This document shows, in pieces, positions 51,634 to 59,763 of a DNA stretch of 64,000 bases. Positions within the stretch are counted from its first letter, which is position 1. Each line of letters opens with the position of its first letter. The stretch is from JBBROH01 sp038229595 (GTDB lineage: Bacteria; Chloroflexota; Chloroflexia; QHBQ01): positions 1-64,000 of the forward strand of contig JBBROH010000001.1 of assembly GCA_038229595.1 (NCBI GenBank), given 5' to 3'. The translations under genes were made by a program, and so were the position numbers. The notes under the pieces were generated by a model, which saw nothing but the letters and a program-made list of their open reading frames with translations, was not told where the DNA came from and ran no database searches.

Positions 51634-51789
51634 TGTACGCAAGGCACAACGAACCCGGTCTCGTACACGACGGCATTCCACCACTTCCAGGTCGGCGTGT
51701 ACCTGACCACCCTGCATCATACACATCTCTCCTCTCCGCCTCTCGCGTTACGATGGCCCTCGGCAGCAATGCCGGGGGTCATCGTTTTG
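51634..51789 (+). ncRNA. Candidate structured small RNA with CU-rich single strand
   Basis: Transcription from the promoter at 51599-51627 would begin near 51634 and stop at the strong terminator at 51752-51789, giving about 155 bases. The first half folds: GTACACG-A-CGGC (51663-51674) with GTCG-G-CGTGTAC (51691-51702), extended by GGTC/GACC (51657-51660 with 51705-51708), with a CCACCACTTCC loop. A single-stranded CU-rich stretch (TCTCTCCTCTCCGCCTCTC, about 51726-51744) follows, complementary in kind to Shine-Dalgarno sequences. No convincing open frame is present. It matches no RNA family I know by sight. Together with the fasciclin promoter region it accounts for the long gap 51399-51964. 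Confidence 0.6.
51752..51789 (+). terminator. Strong terminator of the candidate small RNA
   Basis: A 14-bp stem (51752-51765 with 51770-51783; two G-U pairs) closed by a GCAA tetraloop, then GTTTTG. Confidence 0.9.
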
Positions 51790-51912
51790 GCTCGCGATCC
51801 CTTGCCAGCCACAGCTATACTCCTACCTGCTCCGCTGGGCCAAGCCGCTGGCCGACTGCCTGAACCTGAACTCTCACCTCCTCCGCCCATTTCCATCTTG
51901 CGGCCAACTTAG

Positions 51913-51920
51913 TGTATAAT
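51913..51920 (+). promoter_or_regulatory. -10 element for the MMPL gene
   Basis: TGTATAAT lies 45 bases before the MMPL ATG and about 125 bases after the small-RNA terminator. Confidence 0.6.
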
Positions 51921-51964
51921 GTAACAAACTATGATGGGCTACGGGCGTGGATCAGGAGAAAACG

Positions 51965-54322
51965 ATGGCAGCAACGAATGGTGGCAGCAAGCAGTTGACG
52001 ACCCGCTTGGCGATGTGGAGCGCGCGGCACGGTTGGCCGGTGATTGTGGTCTGGCTGGTGGTGGTCACCGCTCTGGTGGCGGGCGGTCTGCTTGGCTTGG
52101 GGACGCGTACCCGCGACCTGACCGATGCAGGTGAGGCGCGTACCGAGGCAGCACGCGGCAATATAGTCTTGCGGGCTGGTGGCATAGTGCAGCCCGAAAC
52201 GCTGCTAGTCGTCGTCAGCCACCCAACCCTCAAGGTGACGGATGCCGAGTACAAGGCAACAGTGCTGGATGTAGCCGCCCGCCTGAGCCAGACCAGCTAC
52301 AGTGCAGTGGGCAGCAAGCCACAACCGGCCTTCCCTGCAGTCTACAACTACTACGCCGTGCCTGACCCCCAGTTCGTCTCTGCCGACCAGAGTAGTACCC
52401 AGGTGGTTGCCCCGCTGAGTGGCGAGCAGGTGGCGGCGAAGGCACAGGCTTTGGCGGGGCGGGCAGCAGTAGCCGCGGCCCGCCAGGCGCACCCTGCCTA
52501 CCAGATTTACAGCTACAGCGGGGTGTTGGCAGACACAGAGTTCTCCGAGCTGCTGAACAGTGACCTGGAGAGTTCGCTCAAGTTCACCCTGCCCCTCACC
52601 ATGATCATCCTGCTGATCGCCTTCGGGGCGGTGGTTGCCGCCCTGGTGCCTATCCTGATGGCGATGCTGACCCTGGCGACGACCTTCAGCGTAATGGCGA
52701 TCTACAGCCACCTGGTCGCTAAGATCGACCTGACAGTGGGCCACGTGGTGGTGATGATCGGGCTGGCGGTCGGCATTGACTACTCACTGTTCATCATCAC
52801 GCGCTACCGCAGCGAGCGGCGTAGGCTGGGCGACAAGTTCGCGGCCCTCGAAGTTGCCAGCGGTACAGCAGGCCGAGCGGTGTTCTTCAGCGGCCTGACA
52901 GTGATGATCTCTCTGGCGGGATTGCTGGCAGTGCCAAACCCCAGCTTCAGCACAATTGCGATTGGTGCGATCACCGTCGTTGCTGTCTCGATTCTCGCCA
53001 GCCTCACCTTTCTGCCTGCGCTACTCAGCGTGCTAGGGCGTAGCATTGATGGTGGGCGCATCCCCTACTTTGGCCGCGAACGCGAAGAAGGTAGTGGGCT
53101 GTGGGGCCAGATCGTGCGTAGCGTGGTAGCTCGCCCTATCTTCTTCGCCGTCAGCGTGACGGTGCTGCTGCTCGCTCTCAGCACTCCTCTGCTCCACATC
53201 CGCCTCGGTTCTGCCGACCAGAACGTGGAGGCTCTGCCGCCCAGCCTCGAAGTTCGCAAGGCCGCCGACATCTTGCAGGCCAAGTGGCCGCAGGGGACGA
53301 CCCTCACCCTCGATCTTATAGTGCAGGCCAGTGACCCCCAGCGGGCGGATGTGCAGGCGGCCACCCGCAAGCTGGATGACGCAGTGGGGGCATTGCTGCG
53401 CGAAAAGGGGGTAGAGACTGCCGCCCCTGACGGCAAGGTGCGCTCGGTCAGCTACACCCTGCCTGGCGACTCGAACAGCCAGAGCAACTGGAATCTGGTG
53501 CGTCAGGTGCGCCGCGAGCTTGTGCCAGCCGCCTTCGTGGGCGTGCCGGGGGTAAACGTCTACGTGGCAGGCGAGGCGGCGGGTTCGCTCGACGCAACAG
53601 AGCAGTACACCAGCGTGCTGCCGCTGGTTTTTAGCTTCGTCCTCGGCCTCAGCTTCATCTTGTTGCTGGTGGCCTTCCGTTCGCTGGTGATCCCGATCAA
53701 GGCGATCCTACTCAATCTACTCTCCGCCGGGGCGACCTATGGGCTGATCATCCTTATCTTCCAGGACGGTTTGTTCAAGGAACAACTGGGGGTCACATCC
53801 ACCGGGGTGATCGCTGGCTGGCTGCCGATCTTCCTGTTCGCTATCGTCTTCGGCCTCTCAATGGATTATCACCTCTTTGTGCTAACCCGCATCAAAGAGG
53901 AGCGGGATCGCGGCTACTCCTCTAACGAAGCGGTGGAGCGGGGCATCAGCGCAACCAGCGGTACGGTGACGAATGCGGCGGCGATCATGGTCGTTGTGTT
54001 CGCTGTGTTCGCCACCCTGCAACTGCTGGCGGTCAAGCAACTAGGTCTGGGGCTGGCGGTTGCCGTCTTCATCGACGCGACGATCATCCGCTCTGTGCTG
54101 CTGCCCGCCACCATGCGGCTGCTAGGCGACTGGAACTGGTGGCTACCGACATGGCTTGGCTGGCTGCCGCGCATCGCCATCGAAGGTGGCGGCGAAGCCA
54201 AACCGCTGCCGCCAGTAGGGGAGCCAGCGAAGAAGCTGGTGGAGGCGGAGGCTCACTTATGGGGCTGGAGGTGGCGGAAGCCGAGGCTTTGCAGGTCAAC
54301 CTTGCCGTTGATCTGCCAGTAG
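51965..54322 (+). CDS. MMPL-family RND transporter
   Basis: A 785-residue RND protein with two repeats of six membrane spans and two external loops. It begins with one helix (about residue 29-50), then a loop, then a five-helix bundle containing GHVVVMIGLAVGIDYSLFIITRYR, the conserved GxxxDY signature. The second repeat has IFLFAIVFGLSMDYHLFVLTRIKEE with the same motif. ATG 51965 follows AGGAG at six bases. MMPL proteins move lipids or siderophores. The end is odd: the last 25-30 residues (WGWRWRKPRL...) are antisense to the convergent gene, so the native end may be about residue 760. Confidence 0.87.
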   Translation: MAATNGGSKQLTTRLAMWSARHGWPVIVVWLVVVTALVAGGLLGLGTRTRDLTDAGEARTEAARGNIVLRAGGIVQPETLLVVVSHPTLKVTDAEYKATVLDVAARLSQTSYSAVGSKPQPAFPAVYNYYAVPDPQFVSADQSSTQVVAPLSGEQVAAKAQALAGRAAVAAARQAHPAYQIYSYSGVLADTEFSELLNSDLESSLKFTLPLTMIILLIAFGAVVAALVPILMAMLTLATTFSVMAIYSHLVAKIDLTVGHVVVMIGLAVGIDYSLFIITRYRSERRRLGDKFAALEVASGTAGRAVFFSGLTVMISLAGLLAVPNPSFSTIAIGAITVVAVSILASLTFLPALLSVLGRSIDGGRIPYFGREREEGSGLWGQIVRSVVARPIFFAVSVTVLLLALSTPLLHIRLGSADQNVEALPPSLEVRKAADILQAKWPQGTTLTLDLIVQASDPQRADVQAATRKLDDAVGALLREKGVETAAPDGKVRSVSYTLPGDSNSQSNWNLVRQVRRELVPAAFVGVPGVNVYVAGEAAGSLDATEQYTSVLPLVFSFVLGLSFILLLVAFRSLVIPIKAILLNLLSAGATYGLIILIFQDGLFKEQLGVTSTGVIAGWLPIFLFAIVFGLSMDYHLFVLTRIKEERDRGYSSNEAVERGISATSGTVTNAAAIMVVVFAVFATLQLLAVKQLGLGLAVAVFIDATIIRSVLLPATMRLLGDWNWWLPTWLGWLPRIAIEGGGEAKPLPPVGEPAKKLVEAEAHLWGWRWRKPRLCRSTLPLICQ

Positions 54323-54768
54323 CCAACCTCACGGAAGCCGTAGTCCAGCAGGGCGGGCAACTGCGCGGTTTGCTGCCAGGTGAGGCGGGCAATATTCGCC
54401 TTGCGGACGCGCGGCTGGCCCAGCCCGCCATTGAGTTCGGGGTGGTAGGCTGCCTCGATCTGCACCGTCAGCAAGCAATCCCGCACTGGTAGCCAGACCC
54501 ACACCCCAACCGCCCGCACCAGGATGATCTGCTGGGTGTCGGGGCTGCTGTCCACCCAGCGCAACAGGCGCAGGAGGTTGTGGCCCGGCACGCTCTGCTC
54601 CATGGTGTAGCGGGCCAGGTCTAGCTGCCGTCCTGCGATCAGCCAGTCCAGTACCGGTTGCACCTGCTGCTCAAGCAACCGTTGCGCGGCCTCCTCTGCT
54701 TCCTCATCGCCAGGCACCAGGTGAAGCCGCTTGCTGCCACCCAGTCGGTTTGCATTACGCCAATTCAT
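54253..54768 (-). CDS. Hypothetical protein
   Basis: A 171-residue protein I do not recognise. ATG 54768 follows GGGGAGCGGGAG; further upstream in-frame Met lies over the promoter. It is mixed alpha/beta and soluble, with many Gln, Leu and Trp (EEAAQRLLEQQVQPVLDWL, then AVGVWVWLPVRDCLLTVQIEAAYHPEL). The C-terminal part YGFREVGYWQINGKVDLQSLGF suggests a small beta domain. It overlaps the 3' end of the MMPL gene by 70 bases on the opposite strand and has an extended -10. Confidence 0.6.
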   Translation of the reverse strand: MNWRNANRLGGSKRLHLVPGDEEAEEAAQRLLEQQVQPVLDWLIAGRQLDLARYTMEQSVPGHNLLRLLRWVDSSPDTQQIILVRAVGVWVWLPVRDCLLTVQIEAAYHPELNGGLGQPRVRKANIARLTWQQTAQLPALLDYGFREVGYWQINGKVDLQSLGFRHLQPHK

Positions 54769-54829
54769 CTCCCGCTCCCCTCGCCAACAACGCGTTTTGC
54801 CGCCCCCTGTCGCTTGCTCTCCTACATGG

Positions 54830-54838
54830 ATTATAGCA
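54830..54838 (-). promoter_or_regulatory. Extended -10 for the hypothetical gene
   Basis: On the minus strand TGCTATAAT (54838 to 54830), about 62 bases before the ATG. Confidence 0.6.
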
Positions 54839-54945
54839 GAAAAGCACAGGCTTATGGGCAAACAGTTCTACAATTAGAAAGTAGATACCCTGCTGCAATA
54901 GCCGCGCTGGTGGTCATAGAAGGTATGGTAAGGTGCTGGTAAGGA

Positions 54946-56106
54946 TCATTCGGGCGTGTGGCCTACTTTGGCTAGCAGCAGGCGGGCTGCCGCGTGGACG
55001 GCTGCCGGTTCGAGCGTAGTCAGGCACTCGCGGTCGGGGCAACCGTCGCGCAGGCCAACCACCCACTCGCGGTAAAGGCAAGGGCTGCAAGCCAGGCTCT
55101 GGCGGATCACTGCGTTGCCGCCGCTATACATAGCCCGCCAGTCTTCTGCCGTGCCAGTCAGTGCGTCGAACTCCACCGCCGCGCCGCTCCCATACGGCCC
55201 CCAAGCCCGTTCGTTGCTCGGCCCATAGATGCCCAGCACTGCTACCCCCGCCGTCACCGCCACGTGCAGCGGCCCACTGTCGCTGCCCACGTAGAGGTCG
55301 CAGTGGCGCAGCACCGCCGCCAACTCGCTGACGGTTGTCTGCTCTACCAGGTTGAGCAGCCGACCGGCTCCGCTCGCAGCCATGGCAGCGACCAACTGCC
55401 CGGCAAACTCGCGCACGTCGGCCCCGCCAACGAGGATGATCGCCGCGCCCTCTGCTTGCAACCGCTGCGCCAGTTCGATGAAGGAGGCTAGCGGCCAGCG
55501 GCGGGCGGGCGCGTATGTCCCCGTGCCGAGGTGGATTGCCACCCTGGAGCGGTGGTCGGCCAGGGGCGCGAGCAGCAATGCCGCCTGTGCCTCGTCGGCT
55601 GCCGCAACCAACAGGCCGCTGGGGCGCGGACGCGGGTCGGCTCCAACCAGGGCAGCAACCGCCAGCCAGTAGTCAGCCTCGTGCTGCGCGCCGTAGCCGC
55701 GATTGCGAACCCGGCGATTGAGGAACCAGCCGCGCCCGTTGTCCAACCCTGCACGCACCTTCGCCCCTGCTGCGAGGATCAGCAGGGCGAACTTGGCCGC
55801 GCCGAACGTTGTGGTCATGTGCTGCATGATCAGCACCGCATCATAGTGGTTGCGGCGAAGTTGGCGGCTAAACCGCCACTGGGCCAGCCACTTGCCCGGC
55901 TGGAGCAGCTCGCGCGGGCGGTCGAAGGCAGCAATGGCGATCACCTCGTCCACCTGGGGGATGTGGCGGGCAACCTCCACCGAGCGCGGCGGCACCAGCA
56001 AATCCAGGCGGGCGGTAGGGTGCGCCTCGCGCAAGGCAGCCAGAGCGGGGCTGACCAGCAGCAAGTCACCCAGGTCGCCCAGCTTGACGATCAGGATGCG
56101 CTGCAA
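54946..56106 (-). CDS. Glycosyltransferase family 9 (heptosyltransferase-like)
   Basis: A 386-residue GT-B enzyme: ILIVKLGDLGDLLLVSPALAALREAHP at the start, GTGTYAPARRWPLASFIELAQRLQ in the middle, and YVGSDSGPLHVAVTAGVAVLGIYGP (about 265-290), the GT9 donor motif. A Cys-rich tail (SPCLYREW...CPDREC) is typical of heptosyltransferases. It starts with TTG directly after the TAG of tyrA, so it depends on coupled translation. In an organism without lipopolysaccharide it would act on another glycan. Confidence 0.87.
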   Translation of the reverse strand: MQRILIVKLGDLGDLLLVSPALAALREAHPTARLDLLVPPRSVEVARHIPQVDEVIAIAAFDRPRELLQPGKWLAQWRFSRQLRRNHYDAVLIMQHMTTTFGAAKFALLILAAGAKVRAGLDNGRGWFLNRRVRNRGYGAQHEADYWLAVAALVGADPRPRPSGLLVAAADEAQAALLLAPLADHRSRVAIHLGTGTYAPARRWPLASFIELAQRLQAEGAAIILVGGADVREFAGQLVAAMAASGAGRLLNLVEQTTVSELAAVLRHCDLYVGSDSGPLHVAVTAGVAVLGIYGPSNERAWGPYGSGAAVEFDALTGTAEDWRAMYSGGNAVIRQSLACSPCLYREWVVGLRDGCPDRECLTTLEPAAVHAAARLLLAKVGHTPE

Positions 56107-57117
56107 CTACTGCCCTCGCTTGCGCCCCAGGCCGCCGAGCAGCGACTGGCTGATCGTCCTGCCCAGCGTAATATTGCCCAGGTCGCTCTCCAATGCAGCC
56201 TGTGCGTCGCTGCGCCCGCTCTTGCGCCACTGGTCGAAGCGATCCCGCGTCTCGTTGAGGCTGGCGAGCAGTTCGCTGCTGGCCGGGTTATTGGGCTGGT
56301 CGGGGTCAGTCTTGGCGATAATTTCGCGCAATTCGTAGAGGTCGTTGACGGCGCGATCCAGCCAGGTGAGGATCGCCTGCCGGTTGCTCACGCAAATGTC
56401 GCGGTACATGGTAGGGTCGCCCCCGGCCAGGCGGCTCATGTCGCGGTAGCCGCCCGCCGCCAATCGGCCCATCTCCCCCCAGCCGTCGCTGGCAGTAGTC
56501 ACGCTGACCAGGCTGCTGGACATCAGGAAGGGCAGGTGGCTGACGGCGGCCACCGCTATGTCGTGTTCGGCTGGGTCAATGAACAGCGGCTTAGCCCCCA
56601 ACATCCGAGCGAGGGTGGCAACCTGCTCAATCGCCTCCTCACTGGCCGAAAGCGTGGGGCAGAGGGGATAACTGGCTGCGTCGAATAGGTCAGCGCGGGC
56701 GGCCTCCAGGCTGCCGGTCGCCCCAGCCATCGGGTGGCCGCCAACGAAGTGGACGGTATTGGGCAACAGTTGATCGGCCCAGCGCAAGACCTGCTGCTTG
56801 GTGCTGCCAGTGTCGGTGACTACTGCGCCGCTGCCGAGGACTGGGCCGAGGGCAGCGAACACCTCGCGCATCGCCAGCACCGGGGTGGCGACGATCACCA
56901 TGTCGGCGTTCCGCACCGCCGAGCCAAAGTCGCGGCTGATGCTGCCAACTGCGCCCAACTTGACTGCCAGTTGCGCCCGCTCCAGGTCAGTGTCGTAGCC
57001 GATGATCTCGAAGCTGGCCTTGCTCCTACGCCCTTCCTCCGAAGCCTGCCAGCGGCGCAAACCCAGCCCTATAGAACCGCCGATCAGCCCCAGCCCAATG
57101 ATCGTAATCTTCGCCAT
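56107..57117 (-). CDS. tyrA: Prephenate dehydrogenase
   Basis: A 336-residue enzyme oxidising prephenate to 4-hydroxyphenylpyruvate in tyrosine synthesis. The NAD loop is IIGLGLIGGSIGLGLRR (about residues 5-21). VATPV, TDTGSTK, HFVGGHPMAGATG (about 122-134) and VSHLPFLMSSSL (catalytic-region His, about 189) match TyrA. It starts with ATG 57117 and ends flush with the GT9 gene. A 20-residue stretch after the first helix (ASEEGRRSKASF) is an insertion. With hmgA and fumarylacetoacetase, both synthesis and breakdown of tyrosine are represented. Confidence 0.9.
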   Translation of the reverse strand: MAKITIIGLGLIGGSIGLGLRRWQASEEGRRSKASFEIIGYDTDLERAQLAVKLGAVGSISRDFGSAVRNADMVIVATPVLAMREVFAALGPVLGSGAVVTDTGSTKQQVLRWADQLLPNTVHFVGGHPMAGATGSLEAARADLFDAASYPLCPTLSASEEAIEQVATLARMLGAKPLFIDPAEHDIAVAAVSHLPFLMSSSLVSVTTASDGWGEMGRLAAGGYRDMSRLAGGDPTMYRDICVSNRQAILTWLDRAVNDLYELREIIAKTDPDQPNNPASSELLASLNETRDRFDQWRKSGRSDAQAALESDLGNITLGRTISQSLLGGLGRKRGQ

Positions 57118-57189
57118 CTTTTACCCTCGCACTGTCGTGATAGAGATTGTAGCTTGCAGCCGCATAGTGGTTCGTACCACCGCTCTCCC

Positions 57190-57197
57190 ATTATACC
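57190..57197 (-). promoter_or_regulatory. -10 element for tyrA
   Basis: On the minus strand TGGTATAAT (TATAAT at 57195 to 57190), about 73 bases before the tyrA ATG; a weaker GCTACAAT is nearer the gene. Confidence 0.5.
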
Positions 57198-57265
57198 ATG
57201 CCAGCCCCTGGCAGGTTCGTAGCAGCCACCCTTCCGCAGCGGCAAAGAAGATAAGGAGATTTGAC

Positions 57266-57301
57266 GTGGCCGTTCGCTTCCTTTATACTGAGCCTGGCTG
57301 A
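57266..57301 (+). CDS. Possible 11-residue leader peptide
   Basis: A short frame from GTG 57266, seven bases after AAGGAG (57253-57258), ends at TGA 57299-57301. It encodes VAVRFLYTEPG. The next gene starts 37 bases later. It may be a leader peptide or a chance frame; the ribosome site is the only support. Confidence 0.3.
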   Translation: MAVRFLYTEPG

Positions 57302-57338
57302 AGTTTGTACTGGCGTGCGGAGGGGAGCGCAGGTGGGA

Positions 57339-57989
57339 ATGCGTGGAGCGATAGTACGAGAGCAGAGGGCGAATCTGCGGCGGGCGCAGCGTAGGCGTGG
57401 CCTTTCGTTTGTGCGCCTGCTGCTGCTGCTGCTACTGCTGGTCGCTGTGGGCTACGCGCTGATCGTCTGGCAGGTCTACCGGGTGGCCGCTGAGGAGAAC
57501 GCGCAGGCGGCAGATGTGATCGTCGTTCTCGGTGCAGCCCAGTGGAACGGCCAGCCTTCACCCGTCTTGCAGGCGCGCCTCGACCACGCTCTTACCCTCT
57601 ACAATGCAGGGCTGGCCCAGGCGATCATTACCACTGGCGGTCTGGGCGACGGCGACCGCTACACCGAGGCCGATATTGCCGCCCGCTATCTAACCCACCG
57701 GGGCGTGCCGGTGGAGGAGATCGCCCGCGAGGAGGAGGGCCGCAATACCTGGCAGAGCCTCTCTGCTGTCAGCGGCATCATGCGCGAGCATGGCTGGCAC
57801 AGCGCGATCCTGGTCAGTGACCCCTTCCATATGATGCGCTCGGCCAAGATGGCAGGCGACCTGGGCATTACCGCCTACACCTCACCCACGCGCACCAGCC
57901 CGATCTCTGCCGACCAGGGCTGGGAGGCCCGTTACGCTCTGCGCGAAGCCGCTTCCTACATCGCATACCTTTTCTCAATTAAGAACTAG
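57339..57989 (+). CDS. YdcF/SanA-like DUF218 membrane protein
   Basis: A 216-residue protein with an N-terminal Arg-rich segment and one anchor (about residues 24-46), then a soluble DUF218 domain: VIVVLGAAQWNGQPSPVLQARLDHALTLYNAG, ITTGGLGDGDRYTEADIAARYLTHRGVP, EEEGRNTW and ILVSDPFHMMRSAKMAGDLG. Family members such as SanA and YdcF are linked to envelope integrity; the reaction is unclear. The start is uncertain: I prefer ATG 57339 with GGTGGGA in front, but TTG 57261 also fits an open frame. It precedes an SH3-domain protein by 13 bases. Confidence 0.78.
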   Translation: MRGAIVREQRANLRRAQRRRGLSFVRLLLLLLLLVAVGYALIVWQVYRVAAEENAQAADVIVVLGAAQWNGQPSPVLQARLDHALTLYNAGLAQAIITTGGLGDGDRYTEADIAARYLTHRGVPVEEIAREEEGRNTWQSLSAVSGIMREHGWHSAILVSDPFHMMRSAKMAGDLGITAYTSPTRTSPISADQGWEARYALREAASYIAYLFSIKN

Positions 57990-58002
57990 CAGGAGTTTGC
58001 TT

Positions 58003-58530
58003 TTGAACGAGCAGTCCACCGAGCAGCGCGTTCCCTTCGAGCCGGAGCGTCGCCCCCTCAGCCGCCAACGCATGATCCCCGGCCTCTCGGCGATCACCTT
58101 CATTGGCCTGGCGACCATCGCAGTCTTCTTCTTTCTAGTGACGCAGGTTACGCCCCGCTGGGTAGACAACATCAGCCTGTCGATCAGCAACTTGAGCGCA
58201 ACCGCTACCACGGTGCCGGTAGCACTGCTGGCGACTGCCACGCCCCTGCCGTTGGCAACTGACACCCCCGCTCCGCCAACTGCTACGCCAGCGGGTAGCA
58301 GCGAGTACGTCAAGGTTGCCAACACAGATGGTCAGGGGGTGCGGCTACGGGCGCGACCGCAGCAGTCGGCTCCCCGCGTTACCAGCCTGCCAGAGGGGAC
58401 GATCCTCAAGGTGATCGGCCTTGACCAAACCAACACGGACGCTACCTGGCGCAACGTGCGGACGACTGACGGCTCGAACGACGAGGGCTGGATTAACACC
58501 ACCTACCTCGTGGCCTCGCCTGCACCCTGA
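58003..58530 (+). CDS. Membrane-anchored bacterial SH3 domain protein
   Basis: A 175-residue protein starting with TTG 58003, seven bases after AGGAG. One anchor (about residues 32-52) is followed by a Thr/Pro/Ala-rich stalk (about 65-95), then an SH3b domain (about 98-173) with VRLRARPQQSAPRVTSLPEGTILKVIG and DEGWINTTYL. Such domains bind peptidoglycan peptides or other wall structures. It is likely cotranscribed with the YdcF-like gene and followed by a terminator. Confidence 0.78.
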   Translation: MNEQSTEQRVPFEPERRPLSRQRMIPGLSAITFIGLATIAVFFFLVTQVTPRWVDNISLSISNLSATATTVPVALLATATPLPLATDTPAPPTATPAGSSEYVKVANTDGQGVRLRARPQQSAPRVTSLPEGTILKVIGLDQTNTDATWRNVRTTDGSNDEGWINTTYLVASPAP

Positions 58531-58551
58531 GCAACGTTGGCGGCTGAGGGC

Positions 58552-58587
58552 AAAAAAGAGCGCATCCGCAATGGACGCGCCCTTTTT
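58552..58587. terminator. Terminator between the SH3 and TM2-like genes
   Basis: Arms 58558-58567 and 58573-58582, loop GCAAT. On the minus strand the 10-bp stem has two wobble pairs and is followed by six T; on the plus strand it has one mismatch and TTTTT. It can act for both convergent genes. Confidence 0.8.
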
Positions 58588-58608
58588 GTTGCTTGCGGCT
58601 TTAGTGGT

Positions 58609-59433
58609 CTAATACCGCTTGCTCATCCTGTTGTTCTGCTGCGCGATGCTCTTGGCCCAGAGGCCGCTGGCGATTGGAACGAGGGCAAGCACTGGTAGAG
58701 CCACGCAGACCCCGATGCCGAGGGTTAGCACAGTAAAGAGGAAGCCAGCCGAACCAACCACGAACCAGCCGAAGATCAGCATCAGGATACCGCCGACCAC
58801 GTTACCAGCGTAGATATGCCCGATACCGAGGAAGCCGAGGTAGCCAATCAGTTCGAGCAGGAAGGCGATGTTGGGGTCTTTGGCTGGTAGTGGGCCGTAA
58901 GGTTGTGGCTGGAAGGGCATCTGCTGGTACTGTGGGTCTGGTACTGGGTAGCCAACATGGCCGCCTTGCTGATACTGCTGCATCCCCTGCTGGCTCTTGC
59001 TGAGGTCTACCAGTTGCGACTTGTTTTCCTGCCCCACATAACCCTGCGTCGGTGCATATGGCTGCTGTGGCTGCTGATACTGAGGCTGCTGGTATTGGGG
59101 CTGAGGCTGCTGGTACTGGGGCTGCTGGTATTGGGGCTGAGGCTGCTGATACTGGGGCTGCTGGTAGGGCTGGTTGTAGCTGGGGGGTGGTTGGGTGTAG
59201 CCCGCCGGTTGGTTGTAGCTGGGGGTGGTGGGGGTGAGGGGTTGCGGCGTTGGGCTGTAGGGCTGGGGTGGCGTGTAAGGCTGAGCCAGGTCTGCGAGGT
59301 TTGGTTGGGCGTGGGGCGGTAGGGGAGCCTGCTCTGGCAAGGCCTGGGTGGGTGGCTCCCGTCGCTCTGGCTGGGGCTGGCTTGGCGGCAAGTTGCTGCG
59401 GAACTGATCGTCACTGTTCTGGTTGTGGCTCAT
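58609..59433 (-). CDS. Gln/Pro-repeat membrane protein, TM2-like
   Basis: A 274-residue protein. ATG 59433 follows AAGGAG at seven bases. The first 170 residues are very rich in Pro, Gln and Tyr, with a run of QYQQPQ units (about 85-125). The C-terminal part has three hydrophobic stretches: FLLELIGYLGFLGIGHIYAGN, VGGILMLIFGWFVVG and GVCVALPVLALVPIASGLWA. GIGHIYAGN with its flanking helices resembles TM2-type small membrane proteins. The long, probably disordered tail may bind partners on one side of the membrane. Function unknown. Confidence 0.65.
   Translation of the reverse strand: MSHNQNSDDQFRSNLPPSQPQPERREPPTQALPEQAPLPPHAQPNLADLAQPYTPPQPYSPTPQPLTPTTPSYNQPAGYTQPPPSYNQPYQQPQYQQPQPQYQQPQYQQPQPQYQQPQYQQPQQPYAPTQGYVGQENKSQLVDLSKSQQGMQQYQQGGHVGYPVPDPQYQQMPFQPQPYGPLPAKDPNIAFLLELIGYLGFLGIGHIYAGNVVGGILMLIFGWFVVGSAGFLFTVLTLGIGVCVALPVLALVPIASGLWAKSIAQQNNRMSKRY
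59061..59170. repeat. Tandem repeat encoding the QYQQPQ tract
   Basis: Imperfect tandem units of GGCTGCTGGTATTGGG and close variants, about 110 bases, within the Gln/Pro-repeat gene. Length changes by slippage are likely between strains. Confidence 0.7.
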
Positions 59434-59544
59434 TAGCGAACTCCTTGTCCTGATCTCCATCTGCCAATTGAACAACCCTGGGCCAACAAATGTTTCAACC
59501 CTGCAAAACGAAGAACCGACCACGTAGCGTGATCGGCTGCTGAA

Positions 59545-59619
59545 TGGTACCCCCGAGGCGACTCGAACGCCTGCTTCAGGCTTCGGAGGCCTGCGCTCTA
59601 TCCACTGAGCTACGGGGGC
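59545..59619 (-). tRNA. tRNA-Arg (anticodon CCG)
   Basis: A full cloverleaf on the minus strand: acceptor GCCCCCG/CGGGGGT, D-arm GCTCAGTGGATAGAGC, anticodon stem CAGGC/GCCTG with loop CTCCGAA (anticodon CCG, reading CGG), T-arm AGGCG-TTCGAGT-CGCCT. The CCA end is encoded. The promoter lies 16 bases upstream. Confidence 0.97.
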
Positions 59620-59634
59620 ATAGTGCTGAGTGCA

Positions 59635-59663
59635 ATTATACCCGAAAGCAGTAGTTTTAGCAA
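59635..59663 (-). promoter_or_regulatory. Promoter of tRNA-Arg
   Basis: On the minus strand TTGCTA (59663 to 59658), 17 bases, TATAAT (59640 to 59635), 16 bases before the tRNA. Confidence 0.75.
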
Positions 59664-59715
59664 CACTGTCGCGGTGGCGGGCTATGGCAGAGGCAGTCGT
59701 GCGTGGATGTAAGTA

Positions 59716-59743
59716 CAGCCCCCGACCTGTTGATCGGAGGCTG
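59716..59743 (-). terminator. Hairpin terminator after the DUF1501 gene
   Basis: On the minus strand a 12-bp stem (59743-59732 with 59727-59716; two wobble pairs) with tetraloop AACA, followed by TACTTAC. The T run is weak. Confidence 0.55.
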
Positions 59744-59763
59744 CTTTTACGGCTGGCAGCGAG

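Noticed and set aside
51634..51789. Candidate RNA as SRP RNA or 6S RNA
   Set aside because: The SRP core GGAAG/GCAGC helix-8 signature and the long rod with a central bubble of 6S RNA are not seen on either strand.
51583..51912. 109-codon plus-strand frame over the candidate small RNA
   Set aside because: It starts upstream of the promoter, crosses a strong terminator, has no ribosome site and is low-complexity in its second half.
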